A DNA stretch of 8,665 nt from Thermoleophilia bacterium (lineage in GTDB: Bacteria > Actinomycetota > Thermoleophilia > Gaiellales > Gaiellaceae), in NCBI GenBank assembly GCA_025933895.1, contig JAICZB010000085.1:1-8665 (forward strand), in the 5' to 3' direction. Each line of letters begins with the position of its first letter. Within the stretch, counting starts at the first letter, position 1. Shown here in pieces: positions 1 to 6,354 of this stretch. The notes beneath the pieces were generated by a model. That model was not told where the DNA came from, did no database searches, and worked only from the letters and a program-made list of their open reading frames with translations. Made by a program: the position numbers and the translations under genes.

Positions 1-407
1 CCGGAGCCCGGCGGCTCGTCGGGCTCGTCGGATTCTCGCCGGCGGCTCCAGCGCCAGACGCCGAACGCGAGCACGAGCCCGCCGCCAAGCACGCCGACGA
101 TCGGGAGCCACCACGCGAGCAGGTCGAATCCCTTGTGGGACGGAGCCGCGAGGATGGCAGGCCCGTAGTTGGCGACGAGCGCGGTCTCGATCTGCTTCGT
201 CGTCCAGCAGGCCGAGATCTTCCGCGAGATGAACAGCTCGATCCGCTGCGCCGCCGCGGAGTCGGACTGGTCGAGCGTCGTGTGGCAGGTCGGGCACATC
301 ACCTGCCCCTCGAGGTATCCGAGCGACGTGCGCGGATGCGTGCACGCCGCCGCCGCAGGCGCCGCGAAGACGAGCGCGACCACGAGTACCGCCGCGAGCC
401 GCAGCAT
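1..407 (-). CDS. ccmH: CcmH-type cytochrome c biogenesis protein (3' end cut by window)
   Basis: Membrane-anchored thiol oxidoreductase of System I cytochrome c maturation, expected to hold the apocytochrome haem-binding cysteines reduced outside the membrane. 135 residues are visible. A signal peptide covers about 1-21. The CxxC is C38-P-T-C41, followed by a helical stretch (SDSAAAQRIELFISRKI) and the family signature around residues 76-95 (ALVANYG, then ILAAP, K92-G93-F94). A membrane helix spans about 97-117, followed by an Arg patch and an acidic tail that runs off position 1. The usual LRC before the CxxC is VMC here, and two extra cysteines (C22, C67) are present. The ATG overlaps the stop of the upstream thioredoxin gene by 1 nt (TGATG), so translation is probably coupled. 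The fold and context make CcmH/NrfF/CycL the only good match. The frame was read directly from the minus strand and has no stop within the window. Confidence 0.87.
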   Translation of the reverse strand, partial: MLRLAAVLVVALVFAAPAAAACTHPRTSLGYLEGQVMCPTCHTTLDQSDSAAAQRIELFISRKISACWTTKQIETALVANYGPAILAAPSHKGFDLLAWWLPIVGVLGGGLVLAFGVWRWSRRRESDEPDEPPGS

Positions 408-943
408 CACGCCACCGCCTTCGCGAGCGCGCTGCGGAACTCCCCGGCGAAGCTCGGGTCGGTGATCGGGCCGGCGAGGTGCGCGATGACCCGCCCCTGC
501 CGGTTGAGGACGTACGTCTCCGGCACCTGGCTGATCCCGTAGCTGCCGGTCACGTTGCCGGAGCCGTCCTGGAGCATCGTGAACGTCAGCGCGTGCGCGC
601 GCACGAAGCGGCGCGCGTCGGTGGCGAGATCGTGGTAGTCGACGCCGAGGAAGACCACGCCGCGGCTGCGGTAGCTCGTCCAGTCACGCTCGAGCACGGT
701 GGCCTCGGCCTTGCACGGTTCGCACCACGACGCCCAGAAGTTCAGCACGACCGGCTTTCCCCTGTAGGACGCGAGCGAGACCTTGCCGGCCCCGTCGAGG
801 TTGCGGAGCGTGAACGCCGGCGCCTGAGCGCCGACGTGTGGAGCGTGCTGCTGGTGGACGACCGACCAGATGAGGAGCGCGAGCAATCCCGCCACGCACG
901 CGAGCACGACGAGCTGGGCCGTCATCTTCAGCCGGCCGGTCAT
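407..943 (-). CDS. Membrane-anchored thioredoxin-fold protein, CcmG/DsbE/ResA type
   Basis: 178-residue extracytoplasmic thiol-disulfide oxidoreductase, probably the CcmG/DsbE reductant partner of the CcmH encoded directly downstream. An N-terminal signal anchor spans about 8-29. The AhpC/TSA-Redoxin type thioredoxin fold follows at 36-175: GAQAPAFTL, then VVLNFWASWCEPCK with catalytic C74 and C77, the GVDY strand near 100, and the cis-Pro loop V140-P141-E142 before TYVLNRQGRV. The length is normal for the family. The ATG overlaps the stop of the preceding paralogue by 4 nt (ATGA) and the stop touches ccmH by 1 nt, so this is a tightly coupled operon. No independent ribosome site is obvious. 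The protein aligns without a gap at its N-terminus to the paralogue at 940-1488, which argues for tandem duplication. ResA or TlpA are alternative names. The substrate cannot be read from sequence. Confidence 0.92.
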   Translation of the reverse strand: MTGRLKMTAQLVVLACVAGLLALLIWSVVHQQHAPHVGAQAPAFTLRNLDGAGKVSLASYRGKPVVLNFWASWCEPCKAEATVLERDWTSYRSRGVVFLGVDYHDLATDARRFVRAHALTFTMLQDGSGNVTGSYGISQVPETYVLNRQGRVIAHLAGPITDPSFAGEFRSALAKAVA

Positions 944-1488
944 GCCTTCAGCGCCGCCTCGAGCTCGCGCGTGAATTGCTTGCTATAGCCCTTGTCGCTG
1001 ACCGGCCCCACGACCGGGTCGCCGACGATGCGCCCTTGGGGGTTCAAGACGTAAGTGACCGGCAAGCCGGGGAGGGCGTACCGGTTCGACGCGATTCCCG
1101 CATTCGGGTCGAAGACGACAGGATAGGTGATCCCGTGGGCTTCGACGAAGCGCCGCCCGTCGCTCGCGGCGTCCGGGCCTGTGTCCACCCCGAGTACCAC
1201 AAGATGGTCGGTGCGATCCTCCCGCCAGAGCCGCTCGAGGACCGGCGCCTCACGCTTGCACGGGTGACACCACGAGGCGAAGAAGTTGAGCACCACGGTC
1301 TTTCCGCGGAACGACCTGAGCGAAAGGTGGCCGTCGCCCGTTAGGAGGTGCAGCGAGAACGCGGGCGCCGGCGCACCGACCTTCGGCGGCGGCGTCTGGT
1401 GCGTCAGCTTCCACACGAGCAGGGCCGCGAGGATTCCGACCCCCGCGACGGCGAGCGCCTGCGCCCCGAGCTTGAGCCGTCCCCCCAC
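940..1488 (-). CDS. Second membrane-anchored thioredoxin-fold protein (TlpA/ResA type), paralogue of the next gene
   Basis: 182-residue extracytoplasmic thioredoxin-like protein. The open frame continues far upstream inside the transpeptidase gene, but the GTG at 1488 was chosen. It starts MGGRLKLGAQ, matching MTGRLKMTAQ of the downstream paralogue position for position, and it places both active sites at C74/C77 (WCHPCK here, WCEPCK there). Order: signal anchor about 8-28, GAPAPAFSL at 38-46, VVLNFFASWCHPCK at 65-78, GVDTGPD at 100-106, cis-Pro P143 in GLPVTYVLNPQG. The GTG lies 8 nt after the transpeptidase stop and has no clear Shine-Dalgarno, so re-initiation is likely. The two copies differ most in the CxxC dipeptide (HP versus EP) and the loop before cis-Pro, hinting at different partners. 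One may serve cytochrome c maturation and the other the transpeptidase active-site cysteine (inference). Confidence 0.88.
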   Translation of the reverse strand: MGGRLKLGAQALAVAGVGILAALLVWKLTHQTPPPKVGAPAPAFSLHLLTGDGHLSLRSFRGKTVVLNFFASWCHPCKREAPVLERLWREDRTDHLVVLGVDTGPDAASDGRRFVEAHGITYPVVFDPNAGIASNRYALPGLPVTYVLNPQGRIVGDPVVGPVSDKGYSKQFTRELEAALKA

Positions 1489-1496
1489 GACCGCGG

Positions 1497-2465
1497 CTAG
1501 GAGGGAATGATGAACACCGGCGTCCCGACCCGCACGCGGTTGAACAGCCACTCGGCGGAAGGCACCTGCATCCGGATGCAGCCGTGCGACTCGGAGTGGC
1601 CGATCGACCACGGCTCGTCCGTGCCGTGGATGCCGACGCCCGGCGCGCTCAGTCCCATCCAGCGCGTGCCGAGCGGGTTGCCGGGCCCGGGTGGGACGGG
1701 CTTCGCGCCGGCCGCCCACGAGTCCTGGGTCGGCGGGAACCACCACGGGTTCTTCTGCTTGACGACGATCTGGAAGTGGCCGAGCGGGGTCGGCCAAGCC
1801 GCCTGTCCCGTCGCCACCGGGAAGACGCGCAGAAGCCGGACGCCCTTGTAGAGGTAGAGGCGGTTCGAGCCGCGGTGGATGACGATCACCGGCGCGGCTT
1901 TCGCCGCGGTGGGGGTGAGCTTCTTCAGCGGCGCGAGGATCACCGTGCGCGTGCCGCCGACGATCGCGTCGCGGATCAGCATCCGCGTCGGGAACGGCCG
2001 CAGCTTGCGGCCCGGGTGCGCGTGCGTCAAGACCGGGCGGCTGTGCCGGAGGATCACCGCGCCGGCGACCGGCGCGCGGTACGTCTTCCCGGCGAGCGTC
2101 TTCACCCACTTGGCGACGAGGCGCGTGTCTACCGTCGGCGTGATCCGGACGGTCGTGTCCGCGGCAGCCGTGAGCGCCGTCTGCACGGCCGGCCCGACGG
2201 GGACGAACGTGTGGAAGTGATGCGGCGAGACCGAGACGCCCCGGTGGCCGACGTGGAGGACGACGCGCGCGAAGTACGCCTGCTGGACGGCGGCCGTCGC
2301 CTGGTCGGCGCTCATCCCGCCGACGTCGACGGAGCCGATCTGGACACCGTCGGCGATGACCGTCGGCGGCGGCGTGCCGTCGGCGCGTGCGTGGCTCGCT
2401 CCCACGCCGAGGGCGCAGACGAGGAGAGAGAGGATGAAGCCGGCGCGCTTGGCCACGAGTCGCAT
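1497..2465 (-). CDS. Exported L,D-transpeptidase (YkuD domain) with N-terminal peptidoglycan-binding-like region
   Basis: 322-residue secreted enzyme expected to form 3-3 cross-links in peptidoglycan, or to attach proteins to it, outside the membrane. The signal peptide is about 1-28, ending ASHARA. Residues 36-115 carry the motif VQIGSVDVGGMSADQA, typical of the PG_binding_4-like domain found before YkuD domains in Actinobacteria. The YkuD domain spans about 191-321: VIVIHRGSNRLYLYKG, then FPVATG and TPLGHFQI. The catalytic signature is HGTDEPWSIGHSESHGCIRM, with H280, S293, H294 and nucleophile C296, so the enzyme looks intact. The ATG is the only in-frame start, because a stop lies 24 nt upstream. 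A strong purine-rich site (2487-2494) is 21 nt away, farther than normal. It heads the likely operon with two thioredoxin-fold genes and ccmH. The paired extracytoplasmic thioredoxins could keep C296 reduced (inference). Confidence 0.95.
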   Translation of the reverse strand: MRLVAKRAGFILSLLVCALGVGASHARADGTPPPTVIADGVQIGSVDVGGMSADQATAAVQQAYFARVVLHVGHRGVSVSPHHFHTFVPVGPAVQTALTAAADTTVRITPTVDTRLVAKWVKTLAGKTYRAPVAGAVILRHSRPVLTHAHPGRKLRPFPTRMLIRDAIVGGTRTVILAPLKKLTPTAAKAAPVIVIHRGSNRLYLYKGVRLLRVFPVATGQAAWPTPLGHFQIVVKQKNPWWFPPTQDSWAAGAKPVPPGPGNPLGTRWMGLSAPGVGIHGTDEPWSIGHSESHGCIRMQVPSAEWLFNRVRVGTPVFIIPS

Positions 2466-2486
2466 GGATTCTAGCTTTCTACGGCT

Positions 2487-2494
2487 TCACCTCC
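2487..2494 (-). promoter_or_regulatory. Shine-Dalgarno-like GGAGGTGA, unusually far upstream of the L,D-transpeptidase start
   Basis: On the minus strand GGAGGTGA is nearly a perfect anti-16S match, but its last base is 21 nt from the ATG at 2465. No other in-frame start exists between them. Either mRNA folding shortens the distance, or this match is incidental and the weak AAAG nearer the ATG is used. Confidence 0.35.
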
Positions 2495-2528
2495 GCCCCG
2501 GGATCGGGCCGGAGATCTCAGATCTTCG

Positions 2529-5261
2529 TCAGGTCTTGCGGATGACGACGACGGCGAGGTCGTCGGAGAGGTCGCCGCCGGCGAACTCCCGCGCGTCCTC
2601 GGCGACCGCGCTTGCGAGCGCGCGCGGGGGCAGCCCGCGCCGCTCCGCGAGCAGTGCGTCGAGCCGCTCGTCCCCGTAGAGCTCGCCGTCGCGGCGAGCC
2701 TCGACCACGCCGTCCGTGTAGAGCACGAGCGAGGCGCCGGGCGGCAGCTCGTCGTGCGACTCCGCGTACTCCTGGTCGCCGTCGATCCCGAGCACGAGGC
2801 CGTGCGCCTTGAGCGGCCGCGTCGATCCGTCCGGCAGGACGATGCGCGCCGCCGGATGGCCCGCGCTCGCGGCGGCGACCCGCCCGGCGAGGCCGTCGAC
2901 GACGACGTAGCTCATGCTGATGAACTTGCCCGGGCCGATCTCGCTGCAGATCACCTCGTTCGCCGAGGCGAGGAAGTCGGCGGGCTCCGGATGCTCGCGC
3001 GCGAGCGAACGGAAGACGAACTTCGCCATCGCCATGTCCGCGGTCGCGTCGACGCCGTGGCCCGTCACGTCCCCGAGCACGACGGCGAGACGGCCGTCGT
3101 CGAGCGCGAGGAAGTCGTAGAGGTCACCGCCGACGTCCACGCGCGCCGAAGGCTCGTACACCTCGCCCACCTCGAGCCCCTCGATCACCGGACGCGAACG
3201 CGGCAGCAGCGAGCGCTGCATCGTGTCCGCGAACTGCTTCTGCTGCTGGTAGAGGCGGGCGTTGTCGATTGCGAGTGCCGCCTGTCCAGCAAGCGCCGTC
3301 GCTGCCTCGACCGTCTCCTGCGAGATGGGGCTACCCGGCCGGAAGGAGAAGACGCTGAGCGAGGCGACCACCTCGGTCGGCAGCGCGACCGGGACGACGG
3401 CAGCCGTCCAGCCCTTCTCGAGGAACGGGACGAGCGCCGGCAGGAACTGCTCGCCCGGCTCGCGGGAGACACCGAGGCGGAAGGCGCGCCGATCGAGGTA
3501 GAGCCGCTGGACGTTCCGCTGGCCGAACGGAACCGGCTGGGTGAGGATCGTCCGGACCGCGTCTGCGAACGGCGCCTCCTGGATGTGGACGGCCCGCGGC
3601 ATGAGCTGTTCGCGCCGCTCGTCCGGCATCCGCACGACGGCAGCGTCGAGATCGAGCACCTCGACGACGGTGCGCGCCAGGGCGTCGAGCGTCTCGTCGA
3701 GGCGGAGGCTCTGCGCGAAGGAACGGGACACCTCGTAGAGCGCTCGGATCTGCCGTGCCGCTGCCCGCTCGGCGGCGAGCGCGGCCTCCCGCTCCTCCCC
3801 GAGCCGTGTCGCCTGCTCGTGTAGCTGTGCGTTCTGGACCGCGACCGCGAGCTGCCCGGCCAGCGCCGCCAGCAGAGCCGTCTCGTGCTCCCCGGCCGCG
3901 GGCAACCCTGCCGGGTACGCGGCGAGCAACCCGACGACGTCGCCGCGGGCCGTGAGCGGGACGGCGAGAGCCGATCCGATCGCAGTCTCGCGAGCGGCCG
4001 CCGCCGCCGGCGCCAGCCGCGGGTCTCGCACGACGTCCGAGACCTCGAGCACCGTTCGCTCACGGGACGGGCCGAGCGCGACGTCGAGCAACCGGTCCGC
4101 GACGCGCGCGTGCGGTCCGGCCAGTCCGCGGCTCGCCGCCGCCTCGAGCTCGCCTTCACCGGCGCCGCGGAGGTAGACCGCCACCCGCTCCACGCCGAGC
4201 AGGTCGGCGACCCGCTCGACGGCCGTCTCGAGCGTGTGCGAGACGGACAGCTCGGCGGTCGCCTGCACGATCACCTCGAGCAGCGCCCGCGTCCGCTCGA
4301 GATCGAGCGCGAGGAGTCGCGCACGCTCGCCGCTGCGAAGGGCATGCGCCGCCCGGACGCCGAACGTCGCGAGCCGGGTGAGCTGCTCGGTGTCCGGCTC
4401 CTCGCCCGCGGGATGGAACAGCTGCAGAACGCCGAGCGGCGGCCGGCCGAGAGGCAGCGTGGTCGAGACGGCGCAGTCCTGCGGCAGCCCGGCCGCGTGC
4501 GCGCTGACCGGGCCAGGCTCGCCGAGGGTCCGTCCCGCAACCTCGCGTGCCGCGCCGAGATCGGCGACGGGCTCGACTCCCCACGAGGCGGCGGGAACCA
4601 TCCCGTCTCCGCGGTTCTCCCACAGGATCGCAGCGGACGCGCCTGCGACGCCGGCGGCGAGTCGGACGACCTCGGCCGCTGCGTCCTCCTCCTCGAGCGC
4701 GACGGCGAGCGCCTCACCGGCGAGCTCGAGGGCGGGGCGCGCGAGCGAGGAGGCGTCGCCGCCGAGCGCGAAGGCGCGGAGGATGAGAGCCGCTTGGGCC
4801 GCGCACAGCTCCGCGCCGAGTCGCTGCTCCGCGCCGAACGGCTCGCCGGATCGGAACAGCTCGACCGAAGCCGCATAGCCGTCCGCGCGGGCGGGGACGA
4901 GCAGGAGCCGCGTCGCGGCCGCGCGTTCTGCGATCCGGCGCACGCTCTCCGGCGCGCGGGCCAGATCGTCGACCAGCGCGGCCGGAAGCTCCGACACCGG
5001 CAGCACAGTTCCGTAGAGCTCCGCCGCGAGCGCTCTCGGCGCGGCGACGGCCACAGTCTCGAGTCGGTCCCCGCCGTCCTCGAGCGCGCGGACGAGCACC
5101 ACCTCGGCCCCCGACACGGCCTGCGCGGCTTCGGCGAGCGCCCGCAGCGCGTCCGCCGCGCTCGCTGCGCCCGCCGCGGCCGTGACCGCGCGCACGAGCG
5201 CCGCGAGCGAAGGCGCCCGCAAACGGACATCTCTCGAATCGACGTCCAGCAAATCGGTCAT
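2529..5261 (-). CDS. Four-GAF SpoIIE/RsbU-family PP2C serine phosphatase
   Basis: 910-residue cytosolic signalling phosphatase. Such enzymes dephosphorylate STAS-type anti-sigma-factor antagonists in partner-switching stress pathways, with GAF domains sensing ligands. No signal peptide or membrane helix is seen. Tandem GAF-like domains lie at about 24-165, 176-308, 322-482 and 505-672, with helical linkers at 480-505 and 660-690 (IDNARLYQQQKQFADTMQRSLLP, the usual GAF-to-PP2C linker). The SpoIIE domain covers about 693-908 with all metal-binding signatures: V710-GGDLYDF, G730-DVTGHGVDAT, S799-AGHP, Y848-TDGVVEAR and S899-DDLAVVV. It therefore looks catalytically competent. The ATG is followed at once by a plausible soluble N-terminus. 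Upstream is only a weak GAG, with no clear Shine-Dalgarno. A 63-nt gap separates it from the transpeptidase gene, so read-through is possible. No anti-sigma factor, antagonist or sigma gene lies in the window. The long plus-strand open frames across this gene are compositional shadows. Confidence 0.95.
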   Translation of the reverse strand: MTDLLDVDSRDVRLRAPSLAALVRAVTAAAGAASAADALRALAEAAQAVSGAEVVLVRALEDGGDRLETVAVAAPRALAAELYGTVLPVSELPAALVDDLARAPESVRRIAERAAATRLLLVPARADGYAASVELFRSGEPFGAEQRLGAELCAAQAALILRAFALGGDASSLARPALELAGEALAVALEEEDAAAEVVRLAAGVAGASAAILWENRGDGMVPAASWGVEPVADLGAAREVAGRTLGEPGPVSAHAAGLPQDCAVSTTLPLGRPPLGVLQLFHPAGEEPDTEQLTRLATFGVRAAHALRSGERARLLALDLERTRALLEVIVQATAELSVSHTLETAVERVADLLGVERVAVYLRGAGEGELEAAASRGLAGPHARVADRLLDVALGPSRERTVLEVSDVVRDPRLAPAAAAARETAIGSALAVPLTARGDVVGLLAAYPAGLPAAGEHETALLAALAGQLAVAVQNAQLHEQATRLGEEREAALAAERAAARQIRALYEVSRSFAQSLRLDETLDALARTVVEVLDLDAAVVRMPDERREQLMPRAVHIQEAPFADAVRTILTQPVPFGQRNVQRLYLDRRAFRLGVSREPGEQFLPALVPFLEKGWTAAVVPVALPTEVVASLSVFSFRPGSPISQETVEAATALAGQAALAIDNARLYQQQKQFADTMQRSLLPRSRPVIEGLEVGEVYEPSARVDVGGDLYDFLALDDGRLAVVLGDVTGHGVDATADMAMAKFVFRSLAREHPEPADFLASANEVICSEIGPGKFISMSYVVVDGLAGRVAAASAGHPAARIVLPDGSTRPLKAHGLVLGIDGDQEYAESHDELPPGASLVLYTDGVVEARRDGELYGDERLDALLAERRGLPPRALASAVAEDAREFAGGDLSDDLAVVVIRKT

Positions 5262-5306
5262 CGCTCGAAAGTATTCCGGCCGGACGGCTCCGGCGAGGGC
5301 GTCGGG

Positions 5307-5475
5307 CTTAGAACTCGTTTCGGAATGACCACGCGCTGACCGGGCGCGATGGTCGAGTGCGAGTCGAGGACGCAGGGAGCGCGAATAGCAGCGCTATTCG
5401 CGCGACCGAGGACGCAGGATCGCGCCGACCAGCGCGGCCGGACAGTCCGTGCTTCATTTCGATGCGAGTTCTTAG
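5307..5475. repeat. 169-bp nested palindromic element with imperfect 22-bp terminal inverted repeats (MITE/REP-like)
   Basis: The ends 5307-5328 and 5454-5475 are inverted copies matching at 18 of 22 positions without gaps. Inside lies a second imperfect inverted pair: 5333-5350 (GCGCTGACCGGGCGCGAT) and 5419-5435 (ATCGCGCCGACCAGCGC). Next comes a 12-bp direct repeat CGAGGACGCAGG at 5365-5376 and 5407-5418. At the centre is a perfect 11-bp stem GCGCGAATAGC/GCTATTCGCGC (5379-5389 and 5393-5403) with loop AGC. No credible coding frame fills it. The right end contains the TAA stop of the zinc-ribbon gene, and the left end is 45 bp upstream of the phosphatase ATG. No clear target-site duplication is visible. 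A dispersed non-autonomous element is the favoured reading; an elaborate terminator or regulatory RNA is the alternative. Confidence 0.62.
5379..5403. terminator. Perfect 11-bp hairpin at centre of the palindromic element
   Basis: The arms at 5379-5389 and 5393-5403 are exact inverted copies around AGC. The hairpin lies about 70 nt past the zinc-ribbon stop, so it could end that transcript, but no T-run follows on either strand. It could equally be just the core of the repeat. Confidence 0.3.
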
Positions 5476-5774
5476 CTGCCCGTTCGCTGCTCGACCGGGC
5501 CGCGCCTCTCCCACACCGTCCCGTGACACATCGGGCAGGGCGGAAGCCCGTGCTGGACGACCGCTCCGTAACCGCAGTCGGTGCACCGGAACTCGCCGGA
5601 GACACGCGTGCCTGCGAGAGAGAAGTCGGCGAATCCCGACTCGTCGAACGGGACCTCGGTCGTGGCGGCCGGTCGCCCGCCTGCGGACTCGTGGACCGGT
5701 ACTCCTACGTCCTGCACCCCTGTCGTCCTCGGAGAGGGCGCGCCCAACGCGCGCCGGTGCGCTTTTGTGCCCAT
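5472..5774 (-). CDS. Small zinc-ribbon protein
   Basis: 100-residue cytosolic protein of unknown role. The C-terminal half holds two zinc knuckles, C64-T-D-C67-G-Y-G and C80-P-M-C83-H-G, spaced as in a rubredoxin/rubrerythrin-like or FmdB-like zinc ribbon: EFRCTDCGYG, then LPPCPMC, then TVWER. The first 60 residues are low-complexity, with a possible short conserved strip VPFDESGFADFSLAGTRVSG before the ribbon. ATG 5774 was preferred over an in-frame TTG at 5789 because GGAG (5779-5782) sits 4 nt before it. The TAA stop lies inside the right terminal repeat of the palindromic element, so the last residues may have been reshaped by its insertion. It is divergent from the membrane-protein gene. 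Function cannot be assigned: zinc or iron binding is likely from the cysteines, the rest is unknown. Confidence 0.75.
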   Translation of the reverse strand: MGTKAHRRALGAPSPRTTGVQDVGVPVHESAGGRPAATTEVPFDESGFADFSLAGTRVSGEFRCTDCGYGAVVQHGLPPCPMCHGTVWERRGPVEQRTGS

Positions 5775-5778
5775 ACTG

Positions 5779-5782
5779 CTCC
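5779..5782 (-). promoter_or_regulatory. GGAG ribosome site deciding the zinc-ribbon start
   Basis: On the minus strand GGAG is followed by CAGT and then ATG 5774. It lies inside the longer frame that would start at TTG 5789, so it favours the shorter protein. Confidence 0.45.
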
Positions 5783-5867
5783 AGTGCAAACGCCCGAGCC
5801 AGCCCGCCCCTTCCGGACGCGACCGGAACGCCGGCTACCGCGCCCGGAGCGAGCGGCGCCCCTCTCC

Positions 5868-5872
5868 GGAAG
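5868..5872 (+). promoter_or_regulatory. GGAAG ribosome site before GTG 5880
   Basis: GGAAG ends 7 nt before the GTG at 5880, a normal spacing. The other candidate start, GTG 5784, has no purine-rich site upstream. This supports the shorter membrane protein. Confidence 0.4.
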
Positions 5873-5879
5873 CTGGGGC

Positions 5880-6269
5880 GTGCGGCTCGCCTGGGTCTCC
5901 GGCCTCGTCCTCACCATCTCCGCGTTCACCGACTGGTACGCGGGGAGGTTGCCGAACGGGCTGACGCTGTCGGTCACCGGCTGGCACACGGGCGCCCTCG
6001 GGAAGCTCATCTTCTTCGTCGGCCTCGCGACGCTGATCCTCGAAGCGTCGCGCGCGGCCGGCATCCTGTTGCCCGCCGCCGTCCCGGACCGGCTGCTGCT
6101 CATCGGGCTCGGCGCCCTCGCCGTGATCTTCGTCCTCGTCCGCCTGATCTCGGTGCCGGACACGTACTTCGTCTCGACCGGCCGCGGGATCGGGCTCTAC
6201 GTCGCCCTGCTCGCCGCGCTCGGGCTGCTCGGCTCGGGCCTCCTGCGCACCGCGGAAGATTTGCCCTAG
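5880..6269 (+). CDS. Four-helix integral membrane protein of unknown function
   Basis: 129 residues from GTG 5880. Not a recognised family. Four hydrophobic segments are visible: about 2-17 (LAWVSGLVLTISAF, then TDWYAG), 37-55 (LIFFVGLATLILEAS), 64-86 (RLLLIGLGALAVIFVLVRL) and 98-120 (GIGLYVALLAALGLLGSGLL). The pattern of a first helix ending in DWY, a TGW segment and three further helices is common in uncharacterised small actinobacterial membrane proteins. The start is debatable. The frame is open upstream, and GTG 5784 would add 32 residues of Pro/Arg-rich tail. GTG 5880 was chosen because it has a ribosome site, because codons before it often end in A (about 7 of 32) while those after almost never do, and because it leaves a 105-bp gap to the divergent zinc-ribbon gene instead of 9 bp. 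It is the only plus-strand gene and converges on the regulator. Confidence 0.72.
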   Translation: MRLAWVSGLVLTISAFTDWYAGRLPNGLTLSVTGWHTGALGKLIFFVGLATLILEASRAAGILLPAAVPDRLLLIGLGALAVIFVLVRLISVPDTYFVSTGRGIGLYVALLAALGLLGSGLLRTAEDLP

Positions 6270-6332
6270 TAGCTGCGGTCCGAGGCATGGAGGAGCAGCC
6301 CGGCAAGAAACTGCAGTTCCGTTCCCCAGCGA

Positions 6333-6351
6333 GCGGGTGCGCAGCACCCGC
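6333..6351. terminator. GC-rich hairpin between convergent genes
   Basis: GCGGGTGC (6333-6340) and GCACCCGC (6344-6351) form a perfect 8-bp stem around GCA. The pairing extends to 11 of 13 bp over 6328-6356, reaching the TAG stop of the regulator gene. The hairpin sits in the 85-bp gap between two genes that face each other, so it may stop transcription from both sides. There is no T-run. A dispersed short palindrome is the other reading. Confidence 0.45.
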
Positions 6352-6354
6352 GAG

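Noticed and set aside
1489..2109. N-terminal extension of the first thioredoxin-fold gene into the transpeptidase gene
   Set aside because: The extra 207 residues are Arg/Pro/Ala-rich shadow. The GTG at 1488 gives a protein that aligns from residue 1 with its paralogue and places the signal anchor at the N-terminus.
1584..2474. 296-codon plus-strand open frame opposite the L,D-transpeptidase
   Set aside because: Arg-rich compositional product. The minus strand carries the intact HGT and SHGC catalytic motifs of YkuD.
2515..2530. AGATCT repeated twice after the phosphatase stop, considered as a terminator
   Set aside because: The two six-mers are separated by one base, so no hairpin with a usable loop forms and there is no T-run.
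2754..3824. 356-codon plus-strand open frame inside the phosphatase gene
   Set aside because: Same shadow effect: low-complexity Arg/Val/Glu product, no start site signal, fully antisense to the PP2C and GAF4 coding region.
3885..5339. 484-codon plus-strand open frame across the phosphatase gene
   Set aside because: Its product is Arg/Glu/Ala-rich without any domain. It is the antisense shadow of a high-GC gene whose minus-strand product has complete GAF and SpoIIE motifs.
5258..5605. 115-codon minus-strand open frame across the palindromic element
   Set aside because: Product is Arg/Ser/Pro-rich, it crosses the inverted repeats and overlaps the zinc-ribbon gene in another frame. No family features.
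6309..6318. Perfect palindrome AACTGCAGTT in the convergent gap
   Set aside because: A 10-bp self-complementary site with no loop and no nearby start. Plausible by chance, and not clearly an operator.
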